A stretch of 64,000 bases of DNA, taken from contig QAOA01008462.1 in the NCBI GenBank assembly GCA_003255065.1, positions 124,001-188,000 of the forward strand. The letters are read 5' to 3'. Under the pieces are notes generated by a model, which was not told the origin of the DNA, did no database searches, and saw nothing but the letters and a program-made list of their open reading frames with translations. This document shows, one piece after another, positions 50,501-63,900 of the stretch. This stretch comes from Cercis canadensis. Taxonomy: Eukaryota; Streptophyta; Magnoliopsida; Fabales; Fabaceae. How positions within the stretch are numbered: the first letter of the stretch is position 1; each line of letters starts with the position of its first letter. A program made the position numbers and the translations under genes.

Positions 50501-53500
50501 GAGGGGGACATGGTCCAAGAACAGACAAAATCAGAGACACAAAGTTAGATCATAATCTCGTTCTCTAGCATGTGCCCAAAAAAAGTTAAGGTTTCCAAAG
50601 TCGGGTATCCTATGTCCAATTAACCAGACAGTAACCATTGAACATGGCAAAGCAGTATATCTCAATATCATGAACGTGTCAAACACCTATAAAAATGTAA
50701 TATAATTTCCATGCAAAGCTCAACAACCCTGATTATAGGCCAAGGATTCTAGGTTTTTTTGTTTTTGTTTTTTGTTGTTGGTTGGCCTTCAATTATGGGT
50801 CTTCAATCAGATCAGTTTTCCATTTTATTAATTGTTTCACTAAGTCAATTATTTTCCAACATATTTCTGGAAAGTTGACTTTAATAGTTGGTTGTGTCAG
50901 TTGAGTGAAATAACATGAACAATCATATTGTGAACTTGTTCATAATCTTCTTTTCAGTGAAATATCTTCTAGCTTTGTTTAACTTAATGCATGATTTTTT
51001 TTTATAATCCATAAATTAGAGCTTAACTCCAATTTTTGGATGGAGTATTTTAACTTAATGCATGATTTGCAATGATAATATTGACGCGTAAGCAATAATT
51101 AATAAAACATAAATAGTCATTATCATTCACAATGCCTCATTTATAATTTTAAATGAACATGACAAAATGTAAGACAACACCTAACCCAATTCAATTTTGT
51201 CTTATCCCCACAGATTTTTCTCCATGATTATAGATTATACAAAATGTCATTTAGCAACAAACCACTAGCTTATATAATTTATTGAGCATAGCTTGTGGAG
51301 ATGTAACATCAATATTAGTGCTTTTCCTAGGTTATGACTAGTGATGAGGTGCATATTTCATTGAATAAAAGAAACAGTATATGCTGGCAGTGATCTAATG
51401 GAGAGCTTTTATGTTTTTTACCCCCAACATATTTCACTAAAATTACATCAAATTAAGGATATGAGTTATTTTGAAACACACAGCATAAATTGTACCATTC
51501 TGATAGCGATAGAAATTATCATCTTCTGGGGTTGGACGGTAGGGATTGAGGGATATGTATTTGGTTTAGTATAAAGTAGGAAATCAATGATTGAGACTTA
51601 ACTTTAATGCTGTATTTGAGTTTTGAAGTAGCTTCCGCCAAAAAAGTCTGAAAGTGATATAAACTGTAACATAACATACATATATTTCTATAGTATCCAA
51701 ATCTTGCTTTTATATATAGTTTTCATAACCAATCTTACATTATTCCCACTTAGTACCTTCCACTGACGGATACACGCTTCATAATCAATACACCTTTCGA
51801 TAATGACTGCAGGGATCAAACTTGGTTCAAATTTTTTACAAAAACAAAAAGCTTCAAATTTATACATCAAGGGGCAGAGCAGAGCAACCTTGCAAGCTAT
51901 ACAACCACTAATTTTGCTTCATCCAACCATTCACTTATTAATGATGATAATACCAACATTGTATGCTAAGTTTTAGACATATTGGCCATTACCGCATTAT
52001 TAAGTACTTTCTCAAACATGTCATGATCTATTATATTTAGTAAACATTATTTTTTAAAAATACAGATTAAATTATTTTAGCATTATATATGTAAGGAGTT
52101 TTTTTTTTTTTGTGGCTAAAAGTGATTTTTTTTTAGAAGCTTAAATTTTATAAAACTGTTTTAAAAAGATTAAATGATGAATAATATTGTACTGTATTGG
52201 TGCCAACTAATTTTTTATGTACAAAAAGAGAGAGGGGGGATTAATTTTATTGCAATATAGTGAACTTGCAATACAAATGAGTTTACTCTTACAAAGCTTG
52301 CTTCAGGGAGCAGATATAACAATTGCCAAGAGAGAAACACACCTTTTTATACCTAAAAAATAATGGTATGATATATAGTGATGATGATTAATAACTAGCT
52401 TGCTTACCTGCCAATGTATTTGGTGGAAGGACCAATTTATAGACTTGATGACTTTAGTGTTATAAATTTTGAATTAAGTAGAGGGAAAATTTCTTATTCC
52501 TTCTATTTAAATAACAAGTTTTAGCAGTAATTAAACCAGAGTAGTGAATACTGAATACTCATACTTTACATTTTTTTTTTCATATTGTATACATCTAATA
52601 ATATTTAAATTTCATTACTCTTTTTTTTTTTTTTTAAAACTTAAATTTTACAATTTTTTTCACATATTGACAAATTGTGGGACGCTAATTCATCTTTTAA
52701 TCAAGAAAAAGTATGTAACAGAAGCATATATTAAGGGAACTGGCAATAAGGAAAGAGGAGTTAGATCCAAGGGCTTTTCTAATTCTATCTTTAATTTCTT
52801 ATTTATTCCATTTTTCCCCTTTTTTGCTATTATGAAAAAAGGCATATCTAGATGGATGGCCCACACCACAATGCACACTATGGATCAGGCAAAGCAACAA
52901 CTTGGTCTTGCTACATTAATAATTGACACAAATATTTGAGGAAGCATCACTATCTGTGTTATTGGAGAGAGTTCATCAACGTTTTCCCTAAAAAGGTCGA
53001 CATACTGAATTATCGTACATATCTATTGCTCTTTACTCTATCTATATACAAAGAAACCACTATTCGCACCCACAAAAAGAACAAAAGGAAAAGAAGAAAA
53101 AAAGAAGGAAGAAATCTATTGTTCAAGATGCATATCAAATGATAGATATGAAACCAAGTTTTTGAATTTTGAAGGAATGGAATTTGGAAACACCACACAC
53201 GAGGGTTGCTCCTTCCTTTTATTTTTAAATAGAAAATTAATTGTTCTCTCTCTCTTTTTATTTTTTATTTTTTATTATAATTCATTTTGTAAATATAATT
53301 ATAAATTATTAATGAAGCGATATATCTTCATGCTTAAGATATTTGCTTGAAAAAAAAAAAAGGGAAACACGACAATGAATATACTTATTTATTGATCATC
53401 AAGGAGATATTTTCCAAAACCTAAATCCCCAGTAACATCAAGCTACCAATGTATAACAGGAACTAAATTAGTTTGAAAATTACCTAGCGTTCAATCCATG

Positions 53501-54550
53501 CTTTACGGTAAGAATTAGTTTGAAATATTATTAGACTTGCATAATGCGCAAGAGTTGAAAGAGAGTGGGTCAGTTGGATTTGTGGATTAAATGCTTTGAA
53601 GCGAAAATATCAAATCAGTGAAGTGATATTAAAGTTGTGTTTAGAATTTATAAAGAAAACATGCATATTAACATAGCTAAAAAAATGAAATGAAATAAAA
53701 TAAAAGTAAGGGTAGACATGGATGATAAATATTGTCATATCTTGGAGCTTCATTTGCTTAATGTGGGATTGAGGGGCCAACCTGATCCTCTATTTTTTTA
53801 AAAAGAAAACAGGAATTGAATATGACTTGTTTTCAATGTAATAATATTTTGATTAAAGAAAAAAAATTATATGTCTATGGATCTGAGTACTATTCTTCCG
53901 ATTCTTTAAATATTTTTTAATCCAATCCTTTTAAATTAAGTGCATACAAAAGATAAGCATATTTCTTTTGAGGTAAAATATAAAGATAAAAAAAAACTCT
54001 CCATTGTTTAGGTTTTATTCAGTAAGTGAGAGTTTTAAGTATTAGGAGGACCAGTTTCTTAGTTAAGTGTAGTAAACTTGTAAGAACAAAGGTGCTACAT
54101 TTTTTACCATTGTTTTTAACTTTCAATAAACCAATTGCTCTAGATGTGTCGTTTGAATTTGACATTGGAAAAGGAAATCCACCCCTTAAAAATCTCAATT
54201 ATCACTTTATCAGTATTGTGGCCTAAAATAAAATAAAAATAAAAAATTACTTAGAAATAAGAGGGGTCAAAAAGCATGCACATGGAATGGAAGCCCTTGC
54301 CGTACAAATGAGGCACTCCACAATCCATTTGCCTTTTCTCTCTTTTTTCATGGGGACAAGGGGGCAGAGCAGAGACGCGGAATTCCCCCCCTTTTTTGGG
54401 CTCCTTAATTACTTGTGGACCATTGTGTCTGCAGTCAAAGCCCAATTTTTTATGTGGGTCAAAGTGGACTTCTGTATATTATGGGCTCTTTATACTCTTT
54501 AAGAAAGCCCAAATCTGGTGAAGAAGAAAGAAGAAACGGAAAAAAGAGGG
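47530..54550. other. Gene-poor interval of about 7 kb
   Basis: The polygalacturonase promoter and leader are at the left. The open frame 47674-48018 (+) and others at 48336-48948, 52544-53350 and 54026-54502 lack motifs or consistent coding bias. It contains one inverted-repeat element (49547-50095) and many A/T homopolymers. No RNA gene is seen. Confidence 0.55.
49547..50095. mobile_element. Inverted-repeat element (MITE-like)
   Basis: The left end AGGCTTAATTGCAATTTTAG and the inverted right end TAGTTTAATTATAATTTTTA pair, continuing through CTTATTTTAATAA. Inner parts (CATTTTGGTCCTTTTTG versus TTTTTGGTCATTCTATTTT) and a central pair around CCAACGGTGAGA and GAACGGTAGAA also match. AAAATATAT flanks both ends (49547-49555 and 50087-50095), a probable 9-bp target duplication. 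Non-coding, about 530 bp. Confidence 0.65.
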
Positions 54551-54555
54551 AAAGC

Positions 54556-55235
54556 GGTTCTGTTCTTTCTGGCTCTCTCTTCTCGATTCACCATCTCGTC
54601 GCTCAGATTGTAGACAGAAGCATCGATTCAACTCTCTCTCTCTCGATCTCTGGTAATCTTTCTCTCTCTCTCTCTCCGTCTGTGGTGGTTCGACTTAGTT
54701 GATTTATTCTATACTTGTTTCTGTTGTCCGACTCATTATCGTCGTTGTCATCAAGATAGTAGTATCTGTAAATCGTTCATTCACTTTTTCTTTGAAGTTT
54801 TGAATGATTTGAGTGCGATTATGATTTTTTTTCTTGGTTCTTTTTTGTAATCTGTGGTTCTCTCTTCTATGATTCTATCAGTCCTCTATCAAAACGAAGC
54901 TTCAAGTAGGGTTCTGTTCTTTTTAGCTCTCTCTTCTCAATTCACCATCTCGTCGCTCAGATTGTAGACAGAAGCATCGATTCAAATTTCTCTCTCGATC
55001 TCTGGTAATCTTTCTCTCTCTCTCTCCGTCTTTGGTGGTTCGACATAGTTGATTCATTCTATACTTGTTTCCGTTCTCCGACTCTTTATCATCGTTGTCA
55101 TCAAGATAATATCTGTAAATCGTTAATTCACTTTTTCTTTTAAATTTTGAATGATTTGAGTGCGATTATGATATTTTTTGGTTCTGTTTTGTAATCTGTG
55201 GTTCTCTTTTCTATGATTCTATCAGTCATCTTCAT
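54556..55235 (+). repeat. Tandem duplication of a first-exon/promoter region
   Basis: Two direct copies with a period of about 353 bp (54556-54909 and 54910 to about 55235) precede the L7Ae-domain gene. Each has a CT-rich leader with CCATCTCGTCGCTCAGATTG and GCATCGATTCAA, then the splice donor CTCTG|GTAATC (intron starts 54653 and 55005), then matching intron sequence. Several mismatches and small indels separate them. No N lies between, so this is a real duplication rather than an assembly join. Confidence 0.8.
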
Positions 55236-55623
55236 TCTGTAGCAATTTTTGTATTCTTAATAAATCTCATGCAAACATAATAATCATAAATTTTTATGTT
55301 AGATTTCCCCAGAATCCTTATAAAAATCTATGTTCTATAACCACCTTTGTGTTTTTGGTCTGTTAGATGAGTAAAGAGGACATGAAACTTACTTACAGTG
55401 CTCTCAAAATTTAGCAGCTTGTTGCTTTGTAAATTTTTAACTTCTTATAAAAGTTGGTATTTTCTGATATATTAAATTAATTATTAAATATTGGTGATGT
55501 CATGCCGATCCCATGGTCCAACCATCAGACCTCTAACTTGTGATCTGGTCCTTTCTCCAAGTCACTCAATGGGTCTGGTGTGCGCAGGTCTTCTGCTGAA
55601 CCTGGGAACGTAGAGTATAGACC

Positions 55624-57284
55624 ATGCCTGGTAGAACTAGTGGCAAAGCTCCAAAAAAGCCCAGCAATGACTTAAATTCAAGCTTTGCTTCTCAAAGAAA
55701 GAAGTATGTGACCCTTTTCCATATGAATTTCCTATTGTATAATCATATATTTGTTGTTTATTACACTTGTTAGCTTTTGTTCACTATTTTGTTCTTTTCT
55801 TAGCCATGGATTATTTTGTTACTTGTTATTTTCTTATCTCGTCAGCATTTTCATGGATTGAACTATTATTTAATCTTTATTACAATTTACAGCTGCTATG
55901 AAGGAGAACGTCTCACCAACCTGCTCCAATCAATTCGAAGGTAATATTTTCTTCAAATGCATTGATTCGTATTTGCATTTAACATTGTTTTGTGACTGGT
56001 CTTGCTAGCTGTGATTATTTTTCCAATAAGATTTGCCCCATAATGTTGTTCCATGAAACTGAATGAAGAATCAACTCTTTCATGAGTGATTGCCTCACAT
56101 TAGCTGTGGAATTAATGGTTCTTGCGCCATTTGTCCCTTGGTTTGAAAAATGACGATTCTGGTAAACAGGGAGATCGAATCAACTAGACATTTGGATGGA
56201 AGTTCCTTACCCGAAAAGATATGGTTGAAGGTTTAACTCTTATTTAGTTAATGTGAAATGTAAAATATTTGAACATATTTGGAAGTAGACTTATATAACC
56301 TTGGGTGGTTTCTTGCAGCAACAATTCTCTATTGGGGTCAATGACGTAACTCGTGTCCTTGAGCGCATGACACCACGTAGTGAGTTGGGAAGCTCCCCTC
56401 AGTTTCCCTCTACAATCTGCAGCAATCATAGAGCATCTACAGTCAAACTTCAGGTTCCTCTATTATGCTTTAGAATCTATATATGTTTAGTTGATTACTT
56501 AAATTGTTCGATATCTGCTTACTAATTTATTATCATATTAATTCGTCACATCAAGTAAAATTCTTGGACTTGCGGTTTCTGCCATTGTAATCTTTAGATT
56601 ATGATGTAGATACTAGTCGTTGATGATAAATATGGTAGACCTGTTTTCTTACACATTGCTCAAACTCAGTTAGTGTGTCCATTGTAACCAACAAGAAAAT
56701 CTATAACGCATTAAAATGAATGAATCCATTGCTCATATGCAGTCATTCTTCTGTTACAGAAGAGGAAAAAAAACCAGTTTTTTTTTTTTTTTTAAATAAT
56801 CCTGAAGAGACGTTACATTTGTTATGCAGGCTGTACTGGTAGCTTCTGATTGTAACCCAAGATGGCTAACAAAGCATCTGCCCAGCCTTGCTTCGTCAAG
56901 GAAGGTGCCAGTGATCTTCGTTAAAGATGATAAAGAAGGATCTTTAAGATTAGGTGAACTTGTTAAACTGAAAACTGCCATTGCCGTTGGAGTTAAGGTG
57001 AGGTTCTGGCCTCTTACAAGATCAAGTAGTTTTTGTTCGCGTGACTTTATATTATGGGTTTTCCAGTTATTCCTTTTTTCTTTTTTTTTGTGGGTACGCC
57101 GGTAATCTAGTTATTCATTTTGGGTTGAGTGCAGGCTAAAGAAAATAACATTAATAAACTCTTCGACGAAATTCTTCATGGCAATGAAATTAATCTTGAA
57201 TCTGACTGGTCGGATTCAGCTAGGATACCTCATATACCAAGTTCAGTTCAAGTACCTGATAGAAAGGGAGACCTGCAGTCATAG
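55624..57284 (+). CDS. L7Ae-domain protein, RNase P/MRP subunit RPP38/POP3-like
   Basis: Small basic RNA-binding protein of the L7Ae/L30e family, probably an RNase P/MRP component acting in tRNA and rRNA maturation (role inferred from family). Six coding exons: 55624-55703, 55893-55940, 56170-56230, 56319-56453, 56830-56997, 57135-57284; 213 residues in phase. The N-terminus is Lys-rich (GKAPKKPSND). CYEGERLTNLLQSIRREIES is followed by the L7Ae fold at about 80-175, including VTRVLERM, VLVASDCNPRWLTKHLP, VPVIFV and LGELVKLKTAIAVGVK. The tail is acidic. A leader acceptor at 55588 links it to one of two duplicated first exons. Its tail-to-tail position with SECA1 matches the Arabidopsis chromosome 4 order. 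The exact subunit identity is not proven by sequence alone. Confidence 0.85.
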
Positions 57285-57919
57285 ATCCAGACAAGTTTTT
57301 ATCCAAGCGACAAACGTCAACTTTTTCTAGGTTGTGAGATCAGATTGTTAACGTTAAGGAGTCCGCCACGTTTTTGAAAGGGTTGGATTAGCATTTGTAA
57401 ATGTCATAATCACACATAATTTTTTAGAAGCGATTATTTTTGCGAATGTCATACCTAATTAAATTACTTTTATTTAATATAAAAAAACTTATATATTAAA
57501 TGAGATATTTATTATATAATATTATTTATAAGATTAAAATCTTGTTTTACTAAATAAGGAGTAATTTTGTCTATATAATTTTTAATAAATAAGGTGTGAA
57601 ATGGGTAAGAAAATAACAATTCCCAATGAGCTTTCCATTATTTTTTGCATTTTTGCTAGGGAGCATCATATCACAGTAATTAAGTCTAACCACATATCGA
57701 ATTACTCTGTAATTGTTTTATTAATCTCATTTTGGCTTCGTGATTCCCCAAGGCTTGCGACCTGGAAATTTAGAATTTACATAGGCGGAGCATCACAGTT
57801 TTTCTTCAGAATGAATAATTACATGCACGGAGGATGAACTGAAGCTTTACAAAAGTTGTCCCTAACGTTGAATGTTTTGCAGTAACTCTGCAGCTCTGCT
57901 TGCATGTAGCATTGCTGAC

Positions 57920-60900
57920 CTAGGAACTGGCACTTGATGTTGAAGGCTCAACGGTGCCAACTGGATCACGTGTAGTAACTTTTCCTGATTTCCCATTATC
58001 CAATTTTTCATCTTGCTTTACCAGAACTGGTTGGAACTGCCGAAAGTTAAAAGTTCCCAAAAAGGGTTTAGTATAGATTGGAGTTTCACGCAGCCACAAC
58101 AAAAATTATTAAATATAAACCTGCTATATAAGATGGGAAAGTCATGAACCAAAGACGTACAAACCTGATATATAGAATATATAACATTCCGTCTTATCTG
58201 TGCCATCATCTCCAAGAAAAGGTTATACCCTTCGAGTTTATATTCAATAAGCGGATCCCGCTGTGCATATCCCCGTAAACCAACAGCTTGCTGAACAAAC
58301 TTTAGTGCTTGCAAGTGTTCTTTCCACAAGCGATCGATATTGCTCAAAATTAAGAATCGCTCAGCTTCTTTCATCAAGCCTGGTGCTTGTTCCTCCACAA
58401 CATCCTATGAGCAAAAAGGAAAGAAAAAAAAAAAAATCATTGATAAACAGAAAACATGACCCACAAGATGCCAGAGTCCAAGCATGGGAGTGCAGAATAA
58501 CTCAATAAACAAGTTCAATCATCAAGTAACTGACCCTTTTCTGCAGATAGGCTTCCCGACCACTAAGTCTCAGATAATTCTGCAAACCCTCATAGTCCGA
58601 ACACTTGCTCGTCAGTAAATCAGGAGTCAGATCATTCAACAGGTAGCAATATCTGAAGAATATAAAATATCTTCTGTTAGCAAAATTGCCAGAGCCAAAA
58701 TAAATAAAGCGCATTATCCATCCAAGCACTACTAATATCAAGTGGGACAATAGGAATCAACATAAAATATAATAGAGATTGGATATGAACAAAAGTAAGA
58801 ACAGAATAAGGCTTGAATACAACCAAACAAGGCATCAAGCACAAGGAATAATAGGTTCCACATACTGCTGAATTTTTGCAATGAGCTTCTCAAGATCCCA
58901 GCTGTCTTTTGGAGCATCAGAACCAATATTTGCCTGATCCATCATAGGACTGCAGATCTTAGAAGTGAAGTGTTCCAGATGTAGTATGTTACACAATCAA
59001 GACGTTAAAAAAGGAGCATGATTTCAGCAAAGCATACCTCTAAAATATCATCCATTGTCAATTCCGCATACTCAATAAGAAGAGATTGTAGATTGTCGGA
59101 TTCAAGGGCTCTTCTTCTCTCAGTATAAACACGGTCTCTTTGGCTGTTAAGGACTTCATCATACTCAAACAATTGCTTCCGAATATCAAAGAAATAGTTC
59201 TCAACTTTTCTTTGAGCTTCATCTAATGCTTTAGTCAGCATCTTAGACTCTATAGGTAGGTCTTCAACTCTGAAAGCTCTCATTAAACCCTGCGCATCAC
59301 AATATTAAGAATGTTGTAACAAGCAAATTCTAGGTAGCAGCAACAGCAACCAAAATACCTGAATTCTGTCTCCACCAAAAATCCGAAAAATGTTATCTTC
59401 AAGACTTAGGAAGAACCGTGAGCTTCCTGGATCCCCTTGTCTGCCAGTTCGACCCCGCAGCTGTATGGATACAAATTGAACTTTCATGTTAAAATATTTC
59501 CTTCAAAATAATATTTCTTGATAAAGAAGCAATTAGAGAGGTGCTGGATGGTTGTGCAATCAAGAAAGAAAGATAGAGGAAAGGCTGGCTCAAAGGTTGC
59601 ACAAGCAGATCTCAACCACACCACCCGCCCTTCCCTTCCCTGGGCCAACAAAAAAAAAAAAAAAAANCGCAGCTGTATGGATACAAATTGAACTTTCATG
59701 TTAAAATATTTCCTTCAAAATAATATTTCTTGATAAAGAAGCAATTAGAGAGGTGCTAGATGGTTGTGCAATCAAGAAAGAAAGATAGAGGAAAGGCTGG
59801 CTCAAAGGTTGCACAAGCAGATCTCAACCACACCACCCCCCCCTTCCCTTCCCCGGGCCAACAAANAAAAAAAAAAAAAAAAAGACAAGAAAACCTGATT
59901 ATCAATTCGCCGCGATTCATGGCGCTCTGTGCCCACCACATGAAGTCCACCAGCTGCCACAACCTGCCATCATTACGATACTTGAAAAAAAGTATCAACA
60001 AAAATAGATCAAGTAAACTAATAGTCACAGAACAATTCAGACCTTCTTCCTCTCTTCCTCAGTGTAGACTTTATATTCTTTAACAATTTCCAGAAATGCA
60101 CTCCGCAGCTTGGCAATGACTTCATCCTGAGCAGGGCCCTGCATACAGAAATATATGATGGCAATTCAGTAATAACAGGATGGGCAATTCCTGGAATAGA
60201 TAATATAGTAGAAGAAGGCATCACTTGTCTTAAGAATAATTTCTCATATCTTTTCTAGTCGCCAGAAACTGTCACCTTTTCACAAGAATATGATAGGCGC
60301 TCCTCTGCTTCAAGCTCAGTTAACAATCTCTGACCCCATGTTTTTACAGCTAATTGCACAGCCTCCTCAGCCAACTTGGTGTTTGCATTTGATAGGTTGC
60401 ATGGAAACAACTTTTCATTTGCCTAGAAAATGATATATGATGAGTTGCAGAATAGTTGACTGTAAGAATATTGTAGTCTTGATCCCAATTTTATTTATCT
60501 GAAGCAATACTTATAACAAGAAGGAAACCAAAATCCATACCTTCCATGTCTTCTTGGGAAGAGGCTTCTTTACTGATACAAAGATTCCATCAGCTGGCTT
60601 AACAACTCTGCAATCATTTGGTCCCAAAAAGAATGAGATGCATGTTCCAAGATACAACAGCTTCAGTAACGTGCAAATTGTTTATATTGGAACTTCTTTG
60701 TGTTTTATTGCAAGACAGGCTCTACACATACATGTTAAGAACACCAAACAGAGTTGTATAATGATCAGAGGATGCTTTTTTCCAACTACTTTATATAAGA
60801 GATAAATAAATCTTGGAAAAGGGGAGCATTGTGGATGCAAGGAATATCCATATGCATTTACAATGGATTATTTTCCATTTGATGCAGTCAAATCCCAGAT

Positions 60901-63900
60901 AACAGTAAAATAAATTCATATTGAAAGTAGGAAATAGAAAGATAAAACTTCAAATATAAACAAGGACAGCAATACAGCATTCACATAAGCTTAATTGGAT
61001 GTTTGGAGCAATATTATATGCATTAAACTTTGAAGGAAGCTATTTCAGGAGTATAACTATGATTATGTTAGATAATACCAAATAGGCAACTTCAAGTATA
61101 TAGAAGGGGGGAAACCTTTAGCAAGAAACTTTTCATTTAAAGTTCTATATGATACCTTGGCATTAGCATCTCACGAAGCTTCAACCTTGCTATAAACTCA
61201 GCATTACCACCGAGGATTATATCTGTCCCACGACCAGCCATATTGGTAGCTATTGTCACTGCCCCAAGACGACCACTCTGTGCTACAATTTCTGCTTCTC
61301 TCTCAACATTTTCTGGTTTTGCATTGAGAACCTTCAAACGGTAATATTTTATTATATTCCTACTCGAACAATAAACTTGAAGAAACTACTCTGTTAACAA
61401 TTCCTCCAATACAGGAAATGCACTGCAAGTATGTCAAATTGGCTTTGGCCCGCCCTGCCAATGGGGCGGGATAGGTTCATATATAGTTGGCCCATTTAGA
61501 AGCAGGTCAATAAACCCGTTCTGTCTGACCCGTGGGTTGAGACAGTTCGGGGCGGGCGAGTTGAAATCAGAACTTTTTTTAAAAAAAAAAAAAAAACCCC
61601 TAACCCGGCAATTCTTTATTTCTCCATGCGACCAACGCCTCTCTGACTCTGAGCTCTCCCTCTCTCGTATCTCCCAAATCCCCCTCCCCCCCACCAAAAA
61701 TCGCATGCTCTCTTTCTCTTCACCCTACTACCGGTGCTGGAGAAGGAGAAGGAGAAGCTAGCCACCGCCCACTGCCAGGTCCGCCACTCTCGGTCTCGGA
61801 TCCCTCCCCGTCTCCCTCTCACAGAAGCAGCCAGCACAGCCCATGGGTCTTGTATTTCGCATACAGGTTTTTTGGGTAAATTTATGCAGGCTGCCTACTA
61901 ACCCGCAGCCCGTGGCGGGTTGAGATTTCATCGGCCAGCCAAAATAGCGGGTCAACCCGCCCATCCGTTTATTGACGAGTTGAGCAGGTCGGGATGGGCT
62001 GACCCGTCTTGACAGCTAACCAGTTAACAGAGGTTTCATTACAAATATAAAGACGAGACAAGTCACAAGAATTCACCTCATGGGGAATTCCCGCTTCTCT
62101 CAATTGCTGTGATAAAGAATCGCTCTGTTCAACACTGGTGGTGCCAACAAGGACCGGGCGACCAGTTTTGTGCATTCTAGAGATTTCCACCACAACTGCA
62201 CGCCATTTCCCTGTAGTTGCCCTGAAAACTACATCCGATTCATCCTATAAATGACATTAAAGACACTGTTAAGAACTAGACTAGAATAAAAGAAAAATTA
62301 ATGAAAAGTTCTTTAACAAGTACCAAATCTACTAAGATTATCAGTAAAGATTTAAAATTTTGGAAATGGATTGCTTACATAACTATGCTAACTTATCCTT
62401 ACATATGTGCATATAAAATCTACCAGCAAGTATATTTATTAACAATTCCTCCTATACAAGAAATGCACTTCAAGTCACTTTGCAAAAATAATCAGTAGTT
62501 CATGAAAGTCTTGTATATGAATCACATGCAAGAAGAAACCTTTCTTATCATAGGCTTATTTGTTGGCACAATTGTAACTTTAAGCTTATAAATGCTCTCA
62601 AATTCCGTGCTTTCTGTTGCTGCAGTTCCAGTCATCCCACAAAGTTTTGGGAACTGTAAAAATGCAGAGTTACAAGCATCAAGATGGTAATTAAAGCAAA
62701 TAAATTCTGAAATGATGATTCATTTAATCAGTTCAGATATAGTATTTTCCAACCTGCAGGAAGAAATTCTGATAACTAATGGAAGCCAGTGTTACAGTTT
62801 CATTTTGAATGGGCAGCCCTTCCTTTGCTTCAACTGCTTGGTGAAGTCCATCACTCCACCTTCTCCCCTGCCATATAAAGTGGATTAATGACTTGCACCT
62901 TCAGATATTAACAGAATTTGCTCCTCTCAGAAATTTTAAGACAAGATACTCCTTCTTCTTCATCTTAGTTTCTTTCTTTTTCCCACTCTTGTGATTTTTG
63001 AGATGGATAGACAAACACCATAATATGGTCCATAACCATATTGGTAAGACGAAGTTTGAAAGTAAATAAGTGAAACACAAGGATTTTGGCATTGTATTCA
63101 CCAGCAACAAGAACAAGTTAAAAAAGTCCATTTATTCGCCTACCATGGGCAGTTTAAAAATAAGACAAGCAGCACAGGACAGGAATTTCCTTTGACACCT
63201 AATTTGTCTCCAAGGAGGGAGGTAAACTATTGCTCAAATGTAGGCTAATATACATAATTTCTGTATTGAACCGTTCAACCCAAATCTGGTGAATTTTCAT
63301 TACAACTGTTCTGAAAATATAAACAATATTAGTTTATGATGGGTTGTCTGCACAATTGGATAAAAGGTTTTCTGAGCATATATCAGTTTTTAGTAATTAA
63401 ATTATAATGATAGCCATTAAAGAAATACTGTTACAACTAAGCCCATAAAGGATGCAGTAAGTCATAATTTCATATTCTTTTTGACAGCTATAACCTAGAG
63501 AAGTAATAATTTCATATTCTTTTTGATAGCTATAAGTGACCTAGAGAAAAAAGCTTTGTCATAGTTTTAAGAGAATTCCAGATAATATATTTAATACATA
63601 CTAAAAGGTTGAGAAAATAAATTAAATGCTCTCTAAGAGAATGATATAGATGCTCTAACGACCATAAAATTGTTCTTTTTTTCATCACTTAAATTGTTTC
63701 CTGGCAAAAAGGTCAAGAAATTTCAGCAAAAAAAATAGTAACATCACTTTCAAAAGAAAGCTATTCATATATTAGCTTCTACCTGGATAAAAAGGAACTA
63801 TCGATTCTTACAATCACATAAATGTTTAAGTTCCACGGAAATGTCATACTCATAAAAACACACCTCAAAGATGTAAAGGGAGATAATTCTTTTATAGATT

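Noticed and set aside
61434-61964. Open frames of 68-90 codons on the minus strand in the SECA1 intron
   Set aside because: They arise from GC-rich hAT-like DNA and lack transposase motifs.
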